DNA of 64,000 nucleotides from Prevotella sp. (GTDB lineage Bacteria; Bacteroidota; Bacteroidia; Bacteroidales; Bacteroidaceae): assembly GCA_017449675.1 (NCBI GenBank), contig JAFTFG010000006.1:186001-250000 (forward strand), in the 5' to 3' direction. This document shows, piece by piece, positions 17,255 through 25,576 of this stretch. The notes under the pieces were generated by a model that saw only the letters and a program-made list of their open reading frames with translations, ran no database searches and was not told the origin of the DNA. A program made the translations under genes and the position numbers. Numbering within the stretch: the stretch's first letter is position 1; each line of letters begins with the position of its first letter.

Positions 17255-17516
17255 GTTCTCACAAATCAGGTCAGTAGCGTCCGCTGCTGACATTGGTAGC
17301 GCCCGCTGTCGATATTAGCAGCGGGTGCTGCTAATAACAGCACCGACCGCCTGTTCACCTGAAAGAACGTCACTTTCCCCCCGTTAGTCCCTTTCTTTCC
17401 CCCTGCAACAATGGCACTTTCCCCCAAAAGGAAGCATTGGAGCAAAGTGTAAACCCTCGCTCTACTAACGGTACATCCATTAGTGGTGAGAGTGAGCATA
17501 GTTAGTACATTATGCT
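17255..17516. other. Intergenic region with GC-rich dyads between convergent genes
   Basis: A 262-bp gap between the CapA-like gene and pgeF. 17270-17335 holds three related dyads around the core AGCGnCCGCTG; one can pair as AGCGCCCGCTG with CAGCGGGTGCT. The string CACTTTCCCCC occurs twice (around 17370 and 17410). A smaller hairpin AGCATA-N10-TATGCT lies at 17495-17516. I see no convincing gene; a 77-codon minus-strand frame here has low-complexity content. Confidence 0.5.
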
Positions 17517-18275
17517 TTATTCAAAGAGATTCACCATCACACCTGTGAAGATGCGACCGGAATTGATGCCTAAGCGGCGGGCAGAGAAATAGTCTTGATG
17601 GTGTTGGTAAGTACAGATGCCAGACATATAGATATCTGTGATGCCAGTTTCCTCTAACTGGAGGCGATTACACATCGGAAGGTCGATGTGCCATTTGGCA
17701 TACATTCGCGCAATGAGTCGCATATCGAAGCTGGCATCGGCAAACTGCTGGTAGACCTCCTCCCCTACCTCAAAACTATCAAGGGAGATACCTGGACCTA
17801 TGACCGCTTTCATCTGTGAAGGCAGAGAGCCGTAGGTCTTACACATCGCCTCAACAGCCACACGGACGATACGCTGCACTGTTCCTCGCCAACCAGCATG
17901 GACGGCACAGGCAGCATGATGCTCCTTGTCATAAATGATAATAGGGATACAGTCTGCGGTAGATACACCAATACACAACTGAGGCACATCTGTCATCACG
18001 GCATCCACGCCCTCAATGACTTCCTGTTGTGGTCCGTCGATACGTCGAACCTCTATGCCATGCACCTGATGAGGCATGATGATATGGTCAGCAGGAATAT
18101 CGAGCAAGGCAGCCAATGCGTGGAGATTCTGGGCGATATGCCCTGCATCATCACCACAATACCGATTGATATTGAACTCACTATAGTTGCCAGTACTGCA
18201 ACCGCCATGACGAGTCGTGCTGAAGGCGGTCACGCCCTCACCTAAATCATAATAAGTTAATTGGGGGTTATTCAT
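17517..18275 (-). CDS. pgeF: Peptidoglycan editing factor / multicopper polyphenol oxidase family (YfiH, LACC1)
   Basis: A 252-aa protein of the YfiH/Cu-oxidase_4 family, which has purine-nucleoside phosphorylase and adenosine deaminase activity in LACC1-like members and removes mis-incorporated L-Ser from muropeptide precursors in E. coli. Conserved metal-site blocks: [49 protein letters not shown] and [12 protein letters not shown]. The ATG at 18275 overlaps the obgE stop by 8 bp and is preferred over one at 18290. Fourth gene of the hpt-adk-obgE-pgeF run. Confidence 0.92.
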   Translation of the reverse strand: MNNPQLTYYDLGEGVTAFSTTRHGGCSTGNYSEFNINRYCGDDAGHIAQNLHALAALLDIPADHIIMPHQVHGIEVRRIDGPQQEVIEGVDAVMTDVPQLCIGVSTADCIPIIIYDKEHHAACAVHAGWRGTVQRIVRVAVEAMCKTYGSLPSQMKAVIGPGISLDSFEVGEEVYQQFADASFDMRLIARMYAKWHIDLPMCNRLQLEETGITDIYMSGICTYQHHQDYFSARRLGINSGRIFTGVMVNLFE

Positions 18276-19440
18276 CTTCTTCCAGATCATCTAGATACTC
18301 TAGGTCGTCTAAATCATCCAGGTCTTCCAGTTCGACGTACTCAATCTCCTCGTCCTCACCCTCGTCGACAAGTTCTTGGGCGAAGCGTGACATGTCCTTG
18401 TCACGATGCACCAAGGTATCCTCCGCCATCACGGTAGAAAGTTTATTGCTCTCTGCATTGAGTTCTTGCCAGAGTACATCTTTCAGTTCATCAAGTCCCA
18501 TATTGGCGACAGCGGAAATGAAGACGACAGGCAGATCATCCGGGAGAGTCTCTTTGAGCATCTCTATGAGTTCCGCATCCAGCAAGTCACACTTGGTGAT
18601 AGCAAGGACACGGTGTTTGTCAAGGAGTTCCGGGTTAAACTGGGCGAGTTCGTTGAGCAATATCTCATACTCCCGTTTGATATCATCCGTATCACCAGGC
18701 ACCATAAACAACAACAGGGAGTTGCGTTCAATATGTCGGAGGAAACGGAGACCTAAGCCCTTACCTTCACTGGCACCCTCGATAATACCAGGGATATCAG
18801 CCATCACGAACGACTTATTATCACGATAGCCCACGATACCCAGCGATGGCTCCATCGTTGTAAACGGATAGTTGGCAATCTTCGGACGGGCATTCGACAG
18901 TGCAGACACCAAGGTCGACTTACCGGCATTGGGAAAGCCCACCAGTCCGACATCCGCAAGGAGTTTCAACTCCAGAATAATCGTCATCTCCTGCATCGGC
19001 TCTCCTGGCTGCGCATAACGGGGAGCCTGATTGGTAGCACTGCGGAACTGGAAGTTACCCAATCCGCCACGTCCTCCTTTCAGCAGTACCACCTCTTGTC
19101 CGTCGTAGGTGACATCACAGACATATTTTCCATTTTCCGCATTGTAGACGACAGTACCACAAGGCACATCGATATAGACATCCTTACCGTCCGTTCCATG
19201 CTTCTTGTCACGACCGCCATTGCCGCCATGCTCCGCAAAGATATGCCTTTCGTAGCGCAGATGCAGCAGTGTCCAGTAGTTGTGGTTACCCCGCAGGATG
19301 ATGCTGCCGCCCTTGCCGCCGTCACCACCGTCAGGCCCACCATTAGGGTTATATTTCACATGACGGAGATGCATCGATCCCCGTCCACCCTTTCCCGAAC
19401 GGCAAAGTATCTTGACGTAGTCTACGAAATTGCTCTCCAT
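18268..19440 (-). CDS. obgE: GTPase ObgE/CgtA
   Basis: A 390-aa essential ribosome-associated GTPase. It has the glycine-rich Obg fold ([20 protein letters not shown]), G1 [15 protein letters not shown]2 with [11 protein letters not shown]3 [10 protein letters not shown]4 TKCD and G5 ISAVA. After the G domain comes a tail of about 45 residues that is almost all Asp, Glu and Leu and ends in LDDLEEDE. It shares one base with the adk stop (TAATG). Confidence 0.97.
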   Translation of the reverse strand: MESNFVDYVKILCRSGKGGRGSMHLRHVKYNPNGGPDGGDGGKGGSIILRGNHNYWTLLHLRYERHIFAEHGGNGGRDKKHGTDGKDVYIDVPCGTVVYNAENGKYVCDVTYDGQEVVLLKGGRGGLGNFQFRSATNQAPRYAQPGEPMQEMTIILELKLLADVGLVGFPNAGKSTLVSALSNARPKIANYPFTTMEPSLGIVGYRDNKSFVMADIPGIIEGASEGKGLGLRFLRHIERNSLLLFMVPGDTDDIKREYEILLNELAQFNPELLDKHRVLAITKCDLLDAELIEMLKETLPDDLPVVFISAVANMGLDELKDVLWQELNAESNKLSTVMAEDTLVHRDKDMSRFAQELVDEGEDEEIEYVELEDLDDLDDLEYLDDLEEDE

Positions 19441-20012
19441 TACAGGTTATCTATCACTTGCTGGATATCCCCGAAGATGCGCTCCAAAGTACCCAGACCA
19501 TTGATATGATGATGCAGTCCCTCCTGCTTATACCATTCAATCAGAGGCTGTGTCTGAGAATGATAAACGACCAGACGCTTCTTGATGGTCTCTTCATTAT
19601 CGTCCGCACGACCACTCTGCTGACCGCGCTTGATAAGGCGTGTCATCAACTCATCCTCGGGGACATCCAACTCAATCATCGCAGCCACCTTGTCGCCACG
19701 CTCATCCAGCATCTTCTTGAGAGCCTCTGCCTGTGGGATGGTACGGGGAAAACCATCGAAGATCACTCCTTTATGCTCACGACCGAAAGAGTCATAAACA
19801 TTAGCGAGGATGGAGATCATCAACTCGTCGGGAATCAAGTTGCCCTTATCGATATAACTCTGAGCCGTCTTGCCCAGTTCTGTACCTTTCTTTATCTCAT
19901 TACGCAGCACATCACCCGTTGAGATATGTCCCAGTCCGTAGTGCTCTATCATCAAGTCACTCTGTGTTCCCTTTCCTGAACCGGGAGCACCAAAAATCAC
20001 AATATTCTTCAT
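19440..20012 (-). CDS. adk: Adenylate kinase
   Basis: A 190-aa short-form adenylate kinase, without the zinc-binding LID insert. P-loop [11 protein letters not shown] (residues 8-18), [25 protein letters not shown] and the LID arginines in [20 protein letters not shown]. It balances AMP, ADP and ATP. It lies 23 bp after hpt, a common Bacteroidota arrangement of purine salvage next to obgE. Confidence 0.97.
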   Translation of the reverse strand: MKNIVIFGAPGSGKGTQSDLMIEHYGLGHISTGDVLRNEIKKGTELGKTAQSYIDKGNLIPDELMISILANVYDSFGREHKGVIFDGFPRTIPQAEALKKMLDERGDKVAAMIELDVPEDELMTRLIKRGQQSGRADDNEETIKKRLVVYHSQTQPLIEWYKQEGLHHHINGLGTLERIFGDIQQVIDNL

Positions 20013-20035
20013 TGATTCTATAACGGTTTTGGTTG

Positions 20036-20575
20036 TTAATCTTCCTTTAGCGAGTAGACCTCCCTCAGTTGTCGACCCTGCTGGTCGTAGTCTAGCCCAT
20101 AGCCTACGATGAAGGCATTAGGAATAGAGAATGCCGCATACTCAATATCAAGATCAACTTCCAACTTTTCCGGTTTGACAAACAACGTACAGATATGTAC
20201 AGAGGCAGGATTACGAGTACCCAGTGTCTCAATCATCCGCTTCATGGTCTTTCCACTCTCCACGATATCCTCCACGATGACGATCGTACGGCCTGAGATA
20301 TCCTCATTGATACCTATCACCTCTTTGATTTTCCCTGTAGAGGTCGTTCCCTGATACGAGGCTAGTTTCACGAAGGATATCTCACAAGGAATGGTCATCT
20401 CACGCATCAGGTCGGCAGCAAAGATAAACGAACCGTTCAAGACGGCAAGCATCAGCGGATTCTTGCCTTCCAAATCTTTACTTAACTGTTGTGCCACCTC
20501 TTTCACACGCTGTTTGATCTCTGCTTCCGAGATAGAGGTCTCGAATGTTTTGTCTTTGATTTTTACAGTACTCAT
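20036..20575 (-). CDS. hpt: Hypoxanthine phosphoribosyltransferase
   Basis: A 179-aa purine-salvage enzyme making IMP or GMP from PRPP. The PRPP-binding loop is IVIVEDIVESGKTMKRMIE and the purine-binding end is AFIVGYGLDYDQQGRQLREV. The start at 20575 (MSTVKIKD) follows the promoter box at 20600-20607; the longer open frame would begin inside the promoter. Confidence 0.95.
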   Translation of the reverse strand: MSTVKIKDKTFETSISEAEIKQRVKEVAQQLSKDLEGKNPLMLAVLNGSFIFAADLMREMTIPCEISFVKLASYQGTTSTGKIKEVIGINEDISGRTIVIVEDIVESGKTMKRMIETLGTRNPASVHICTLFVKPEKLEVDLDIEYAAFSIPNAFIVGYGLDYDQQGRQLREVYSLKED

Positions 20576-20599
20576 AACGCTGAAATTGCAAATTTGGCA

Positions 20600-20607
20600 C
20601 AAAATTA
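20600..20607 (-). promoter_or_regulatory. TAnnTTTG -7 box of hpt-adk-obgE-pgeF
   Basis: The minus strand reads TAATTTTG followed by TG, 24 nt before the hpt start. Confidence 0.78.
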
Positions 20608-20650
20608 CTAATTTTTCGCCAAAGAATGACTATCAATTAGGATTTTTTCT

Positions 20651-20658
20651 TAATTTTG
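20651..20658 (+). promoter_or_regulatory. TAnnTTTG -7 box of nnr, only 8 nt before the start codon
   Basis: TAATTTTG followed by CAGTTGTA and then ATG at 20667. With the usual 5-8 nt from box to start point, the transcript would be leaderless or nearly so. Confidence 0.7.
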
Positions 20659-20666
20659 CAGTTGTA

Positions 20667-22181
20667 ATGAAAATATTTACCAGTGCTCAGATTAAGGAAC
20701 TTGACAGATACACCATTGAACACGAGCCGATCCCCAGTATCGATTTGATGGAACGTGCTGCCAAGGCATTGACACGTGCCATTACCGACATGTGGAGCAA
20801 CTCCGTGCCTGTTATCGTTTTTGCAGGTCCTGGAAATAATGGCGGCGACGCATTAGCCATTGCCCGTCTGCTGAGTGAGCAAGGCTACCAAGTCAGCGTC
20901 TACCTCTTTAATATTAGTGGGCATCTTACTGAGGAGTGTGCTGTCAACAAGAAACGCTTGACGGAGTCCAAACGTATCAAGAGTTTTGTGGAGGTAACAC
21001 AAGAATTCGACCCGCCTGTATTGGAGAAAGGGATGCTTGTGGTCGACGGACTCTTCGGATCTGGTCTGAACAAGCCACTGGCCGGCGGTTTTGCCTCACT
21101 GGTGAAATATATCAATGCCTCCCATGCGGAGATTGTCTCGATAGACGTACCCTCTGGTCTGATGACAGAGGACAACACCTATAATATTCGGGCCAACATC
21201 ATCCATGCTGATGTCACGCTGACCCTCCAGCATCTCAAACTGGCCTTCCTATTCCCTGAGAATCAACAGTTCATCGGGCAACTGAAAGTACTGGATATTC
21301 GACTGAGTCAAGAAGGTATCGAGAAGTTGGAAGCCAACTATACCGTTTTGGAAGAAGCACAGGTACGCAACATGCTGTTAAAGCGTGACCCCTTTGCCCA
21401 TAAGGGACAGATGGGACATGCGCTCTTGATCGCAGGTAGTTACGGTATGGCCGGTGCTGCCATACTAGCCACCAGGGCCTGTCTGCGTGCCGGTGTCGGT
21501 AAGGTGACTGTACACACCCCCAAGAAAAACAGGGAGATTCTCCAGATGGCCGTTCCTGAGGCCGTCTTGCAGTTTGACCCCGAAGAGACCATCTTCTCTG
21601 AGGCTGTGGAGACAGAAGATTTTAATGCTGTCGGTATTGGCCCCGGTCTAGGACAGAGCGAGACAACCGCAGTACCGTTGATTGCTCAGTTACGCCGTAC
21701 CACCTGTCCCCTTGTGGCAGATGCCGATGCCCTGAATATCCTGGCAAACCACCGCGCTTGGCTGCAACAGTTACCTAAGAATATCATCCTTACCCCACAC
21801 GCCAAGGAGTTTGACCGTATGGAAGGACATTCGGCAGACAGTTATGAACGGCTGACTAAAGCACGTCATCTGGCTGAACGACTACAGGGTTTTGTCATCC
21901 TGAAGGGACGTTATACGGCTATATGTCTACCTGACGGCCATGTGGTCTTCAACCCCACAGGTAATGCAGGAATGGCAACTGCCGGTAGCGGGGATGTACT
22001 AACAGGCATCATCACTGCATTGTTGGCTCGTGGCTATAAGACTCCAGATGCCTGTATACTGGGAGTCTACCTGCATGGACTGGCAGGTGATTTGGCTGCC
22101 CGTGAACTGGGTGAGGAGAGTCTGATTGCCGAGGACATCGTGCGTTTCCTGCCTCGTGCCTTCAAACGACTGAAAGAATAG
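20667..22181 (+). CDS. nnr: Bifunctional NAD(P)H-hydrate epimerase / ADP-dependent NAD(P)H-hydrate dehydratase
   Basis: A 504-aa metabolite-repair enzyme. The N-terminal YjeF epimerase domain (about 1-215) has MKIFTSAQIKELDRYTIE, FAGPGNNGGDALAIARLL and SIDVPSGL. The C-terminal carbohydrate-kinase-like dehydratase (about 225-500) has KGQMGHALLIAGSYGMAGA, GIGPGLGQSETTA, LTPHAKEFDRM and GMATAGSGDVLTGIITALLA. It restores NADH and NADPH from their hydrated forms. The conserved N-terminus fixes the start at 20667, although the frame is open further upstream. Confidence 0.95.
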   Translation: MKIFTSAQIKELDRYTIEHEPIPSIDLMERAAKALTRAITDMWSNSVPVIVFAGPGNNGGDALAIARLLSEQGYQVSVYLFNISGHLTEECAVNKKRLTESKRIKSFVEVTQEFDPPVLEKGMLVVDGLFGSGLNKPLAGGFASLVKYINASHAEIVSIDVPSGLMTEDNTYNIRANIIHADVTLTLQHLKLAFLFPENQQFIGQLKVLDIRLSQEGIEKLEANYTVLEEAQVRNMLLKRDPFAHKGQMGHALLIAGSYGMAGAAILATRACLRAGVGKVTVHTPKKNREILQMAVPEAVLQFDPEETIFSEAVETEDFNAVGIGPGLGQSETTAVPLIAQLRRTTCPLVADADALNILANHRAWLQQLPKNIILTPHAKEFDRMEGHSADSYERLTKARHLAERLQGFVILKGRYTAICLPDGHVVFNPTGNAGMATAGSGDVLTGIITALLARGYKTPDACILGVYLHGLAGDLAARELGEESLIAEDIVRFLPRAFKRLKE

Positions 22182-22184
22182 CCC

Positions 22185-23261
22185 ATGGGATCTCTTCGAT
22201 ACTTGTTGACGACTATTTTGCTACTGACAGGTATGGTTCTGTCGGCACAACCTGTTTCTACTTCTCTGTTGTCATCCGACAAGATGCCGGAAGGAACTGT
22301 CTATTATCTTCCTAAGACAGTCGTTCATTTCCATCTGCTCGTGGAGAAAAAAACATATACCCCCGGTATCTTCAGCAAGTATGCAGGGAAATACCTCCAG
22401 TTGACTGACATTCCCCAAGAGCCGAACACCACTCACCGTCTCATTCACTTCGAACTGAGCCAGACTGGTGTTCGTGACACCTCTAAATGCTTCATCGTCA
22501 ACCTAAAAGGGAAAAGTGCCACCGCAGAGATTATCCGTAGTGAGGACGGAGTATTACTGGCTGTCAACGACACACCGATGACAGTCCGACAACCATTGTC
22601 CTTCCGTGCCACTCCCCAAAAACAAATTTCAGATCCCATGCACTATCTGAATACGGAGGTCATCACGGCTACCAGTATGGCGAAGAAGGCAGAACTTACG
22701 GCCATGCAACTGGCAGAACTACAGGAACACCGTCAACAACTCATCACTGGAGAGGCAGAAGAGATGCCCAATGACAGGGAACAACTACAACTGATGCTCG
22801 ATGAGATAGACCGCACCAGCAAGGCCCTTCTTACACTCTTCACTGGTACAACATCTTGCGATACAACGGAACACCATATCACTCTATGTCCCGATCGGGA
22901 GATAAAGCGGGAAGTACTTTTCCGCATCAGCCAGCCTCTCGGACTTGTCGACAAGGATGACCTGGCAGGCATTCCCTTCTATCTGACATTGGAAGACCTA
23001 CATCAGCACACCCAACAACAGTTTGATTTCCCCGAGAACAAGAAAGAGGGAGGTTTTTATGCAAATATCCCAGGTATCGTGCGTCTGACCCTTTATCGGG
23101 AAGACCAACCACTGGCTACCTACGACTATCCCTTCGCACAATTCGGTTTCACAGAACTGCATGGCGGGGCACTTTTCAAGCGCTACCCTACCCATCTACG
23201 TCTCAATCCTGTCACCGGAGCCGTTGAACGACTCTATGCAGAAATGCCGGAGAAAAAGTAA
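22185..23261 (+). CDS. DUF4831 family exported protein
   Basis: A 358-aa protein of unknown function, starting 3 bp after nnr and so probably co-transcribed. Signal peptide LLTTILLLTGMVLSAQPVS. The body contains GTVYYLPKTVVHFHLLVEKK, FSKYAGKYLQL and the C-terminal RLNPVTGAVERLY, which I recognise as the Bacteroidota DUF4831 pattern. No catalytic motif is evident. Confidence 0.85.
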   Translation: MGSLRYLLTTILLLTGMVLSAQPVSTSLLSSDKMPEGTVYYLPKTVVHFHLLVEKKTYTPGIFSKYAGKYLQLTDIPQEPNTTHRLIHFELSQTGVRDTSKCFIVNLKGKSATAEIIRSEDGVLLAVNDTPMTVRQPLSFRATPQKQISDPMHYLNTEVITATSMAKKAELTAMQLAELQEHRQQLITGEAEEMPNDREQLQLMLDEIDRTSKALLTLFTGTTSCDTTEHHITLCPDREIKREVLFRISQPLGLVDKDDLAGIPFYLTLEDLHQHTQQQFDFPENKKEGGFYANIPGIVRLTLYREDQPLATYDYPFAQFGFTELHGGALFKRYPTHLRLNPVTGAVERLYAEMPEKK

Positions 23262-23287
23262 ATGATCTTCTCTTAAAAAATAAGGAA

Positions 23288-24160
23288 TTACCCCAGATAC
23301 TTAATCAGCACTTTAGCATACCCACTCTCTCGTAGTTTGGCAATGCTTTTCTCACGTATCTGGCGAACACGCTCACGAGTCAGTCCCATCTCCGTACCGA
23401 TTTCCTCCAGTCCGCGCTCTTGACAGCCAATACCATAACAAGCCTTCAAGATACGCAGTTCACGATCTTTTAACACCTTACCTAGCACGCTGTCCAAATC
23501 AGAACTCAGTGACTCATAATCCACCTGTTTGTCCGTCCTGCTGTCATCACCTGACGACAGCATATCTACCATCGCATTATCCTCGTCATCCCCAAAAGGA
23601 GCATCAATACTCGTATGATGAGCGTCAGCCTTCATCGATTGTTCTATCTTCATGGCTTCCACTCCTGTGATGTCTTCCAATTCCATCACCGATGGACGAC
23701 GACCATGCAGTTGCTCAAAGGCATTAATCGCCTGGTTTATTTTGCTTAGGGCACCACTTTGATTCAAGGGCAGTCTGACAATACGGCTCTGCTCAGCAAT
23801 CGCCTGCAAAATACTCTGACGGATCCACCATACAGCATATGAGATAAACTTAAAACCACGGGTCTCATCGAATTTCTCCGCAGCCTTGACTAATCCGATA
23901 TTACCCTCGTCAATCAAGTCGGTCAAGGACAAACCCTGGTGCTGGTATTGCTTGGCCACACTGACGACAAAACGCAGGTTTGCCTCCACAAGTCGTTGCT
24001 TGGCCCGTTCGCCTTCCTTGCCACCACGACGCACAGCCTGTGCCAACTCAATCTCCTCGTCAATAGAAATCAAGGGTGCACGACCAATTTCCACCAGATA
24101 TTTATCCAGTGCCTCACTGGAACGATTGGTAATACTCTTCTGTATCTTTAGTTGCCTCAT
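23288..24160 (-). CDS. rpoD: RNA polymerase primary sigma factor (RpoD/SigA)
   Basis: A 290-aa sigma factor, the short form typical of Bacteroidota with region 1.1 missing. Region 1.2 is SSEALDKYLVEIGRAPLIS, region 2 is LIDEGNIGLVKAAEKFDETR and FISYAVWWIRQSILQAIAEQ, and region 4.2 is EEIGTEMGLTRERVRQIREK. This factor would recognise the TAnnTTTG promoters seen throughout the window. Confidence 0.97.
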   Translation of the reverse strand: MRQLKIQKSITNRSSEALDKYLVEIGRAPLISIDEEIELAQAVRRGGKEGERAKQRLVEANLRFVVSVAKQYQHQGLSLTDLIDEGNIGLVKAAEKFDETRGFKFISYAVWWIRQSILQAIAEQSRIVRLPLNQSGALSKINQAINAFEQLHGRRPSVMELEDITGVEAMKIEQSMKADAHHTSIDAPFGDDEDNAMVDMLSSGDDSRTDKQVDYESLSSDLDSVLGKVLKDRELRILKACYGIGCQERGLEEIGTEMGLTRERVRQIREKSIAKLRESGYAKVLIKYLG

Positions 24161-24188
24161 AATCGTATGTCTTCTTTCAAAAAGTGCG

Positions 24189-24196
24189 CAAAATTA
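24189..24196 (-). promoter_or_regulatory. TAnnTTTG -7 box of rpoD
   Basis: The minus strand reads TAATTTTG followed by CGC, 28 nt before the rpoD start. Confidence 0.78.
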
Positions 24197-24307
24197 CAAA
24201 AACATACTCAAAATCAAGCACATTATCCCGATATTTAACTATTTTTGAGACATTAACCCAATTAAGAGTACTCGAAAAACATAATTGGGGAGTCAAAGCA
24301 ATAATAA

Positions 24308-24337
24308 AATCGCCCCGAACAAACGTCCGAGGCGATT
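24308..24337 (-). terminator. Intrinsic terminator of the aldolase gene
   Basis: On the minus strand AATCGCCTCGGA and TTCGGGGCGATT form a stem of about 12 bp, followed by TTTTATTATT, starting 29 nt after the fba stop. Confidence 0.85.
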
Positions 24338-24366
24338 CCTATTTTATGAGTCCTAGAATACGCTAA

Positions 24367-25371
24367 TTATTCTGCGAGTTTACCGTCAGAACCGAGTACG
24401 TTCACAATCTTGTGGATGTACATCTTCTTCATGTTCTCACGAGCAGGCTTCAGATACTGACGAGGATCGAAATGATCTGGATGCTCCGTCAGATACTGGC
24501 GGATGGCAGCCGTCATAGCCAGACGAGAGTCTGAGTCGATGTTGATCTTGCAGACGGCACTCTTAGAAGCCTCACGCAACTGCTCCTCGGGGATACCTAC
24601 TGCATCGGGAAGGTTGCCGCCAAACTTATTGATGGTATCAACCTCGTCCTGAGGAACGGATGAAGAGCCATGGAGCACAATGGGGAATCCAGGCAGTTTC
24701 TTCTCGATCTCATGCAGCACGTCGAATGCCAAGGGAGGAGGAACGAGTTTACCGGTCTTCGGATCACGGGTGCACTGCTCGGGCTTGAACTTATAAGCAC
24801 CATGAGAAGTACCGATAGAGATAGCCAGTGAGTCACAACCGGTACGGGTAGCGAAATCAATGACCTCCTCGGGTTTGGTGTAGTGAGACTCCTCTGCTAC
24901 TACCTCGTCCTCAACGCCGGCCAATACACCGAGTTCTGCCTCAACAGTAACATCATACTGATGAGCATACTCAACGACCTTCTTGGTGAGGGCGATATTG
25001 TCCTCATAAGGCAGGGCACTGCCATCAATCATCACTGAGGAGAAGCCCATATCGATACAGTCCTTACAGAGTTCGAAACTGTCACCATGGTCGAGGTGCA
25101 GTACAATCTCAGGATGAGCGCAACCCAACTCCTTAGCATATGCTACAGCACCCTCAGCCATATAACGCAGAATGGTAGCGTTGGCATAGTTACGGGCACC
25201 CTTAGACACCTGCATGATAACAGGAGACTTTGTCTCAACGGCAGCCTGTACGATAGCCTGCATCTGCTCCATCGTATTGAAGTTGAAAGCGGGGATAGCA
25301 TAGCCGCCGGCTACTGCTCTCTTGAACATCTCGCGTGTATTGACGAGACCTAAATCCTTGTAATTAACCAT
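24367..25371 (-). CDS. fba: Class II fructose-bisphosphate aldolase
   Basis: A 334-aa zinc-dependent glycolytic aldolase. The metal site is in VLHLDHGDSFELCKDCIDMG, with EAELGVLAGVEDEVV and the second histidine regions SIGTSHGAYKFK and PIVLHGSSSVP. NINIDSDSR-like residues near the end (KINIDSDSRLAMTAAIR) bind the substrate phosphate. It is monocistronic, with its own promoter (25416-25423) and terminator (24308-24337). Confidence 0.96.
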   Translation of the reverse strand: MVNYKDLGLVNTREMFKRAVAGGYAIPAFNFNTMEQMQAIVQAAVETKSPVIMQVSKGARNYANATILRYMAEGAVAYAKELGCAHPEIVLHLDHGDSFELCKDCIDMGFSSVMIDGSALPYEDNIALTKKVVEYAHQYDVTVEAELGVLAGVEDEVVAEESHYTKPEEVIDFATRTGCDSLAISIGTSHGAYKFKPEQCTRDPKTGKLVPPPLAFDVLHEIEKKLPGFPIVLHGSSSVPQDEVDTINKFGGNLPDAVGIPEEQLREASKSAVCKINIDSDSRLAMTAAIRQYLTEHPDHFDPRQYLKPARENMKKMYIHKIVNVLGSDGKLAE

Positions 25372-25415
25372 AATTGTATAACTATTAAAAATGTGATATT
25401 AAGAAATTTCTCCTG

Positions 25416-25423
25416 CAAAGATA
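25416..25423 (-). promoter_or_regulatory. TAnnTTTG -7 box of fba
   Basis: The minus strand reads TATCTTTG followed by CAGGAG, 44 nt before the fba start. Confidence 0.78.
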
Positions 25424-25445
25424 CGACTTTCTTCGCTCAATCACA

Positions 25446-25516
25446 AGAAAAAAAGTTACGGATTATGCGCTTTTCACGGATTTTAAGTTTTCCGTGCACC
25501 CCGCATAACCCGTAAC
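25446..25516 (-). terminator. Long two-tier intrinsic terminator after the GPH transporter gene
   Basis: On the minus strand GTTACGGGTTATGCG pairs with CGCATAATCCGTAAC, and an inner stem CACGGA/TCCGTG sits in the loop. A run of T residues (minus strand, 25454-25448) follows at once. The element starts about 60 nt after the transporter stop. Confidence 0.85.
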
Positions 25517-25576
25517 CGGAGAAAATGTAAACTACGTTTTACAATTTATTAAATTGTCAATCTTGTCAGAGGGTGG

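Noticed and set aside
17266..17499. 77-codon minus-strand frame as a small gene
   Set aside because: No promoter, no recognisable domain, and the sequence is dominated by the repeated GC-rich dyads.
23262..25576. tRNA or small stable RNA genes in the intergenic gaps
   Set aside because: The gaps show terminators and promoters but no cloverleaf with a TpsiC-like GTTCGAATC arm or CCA end.
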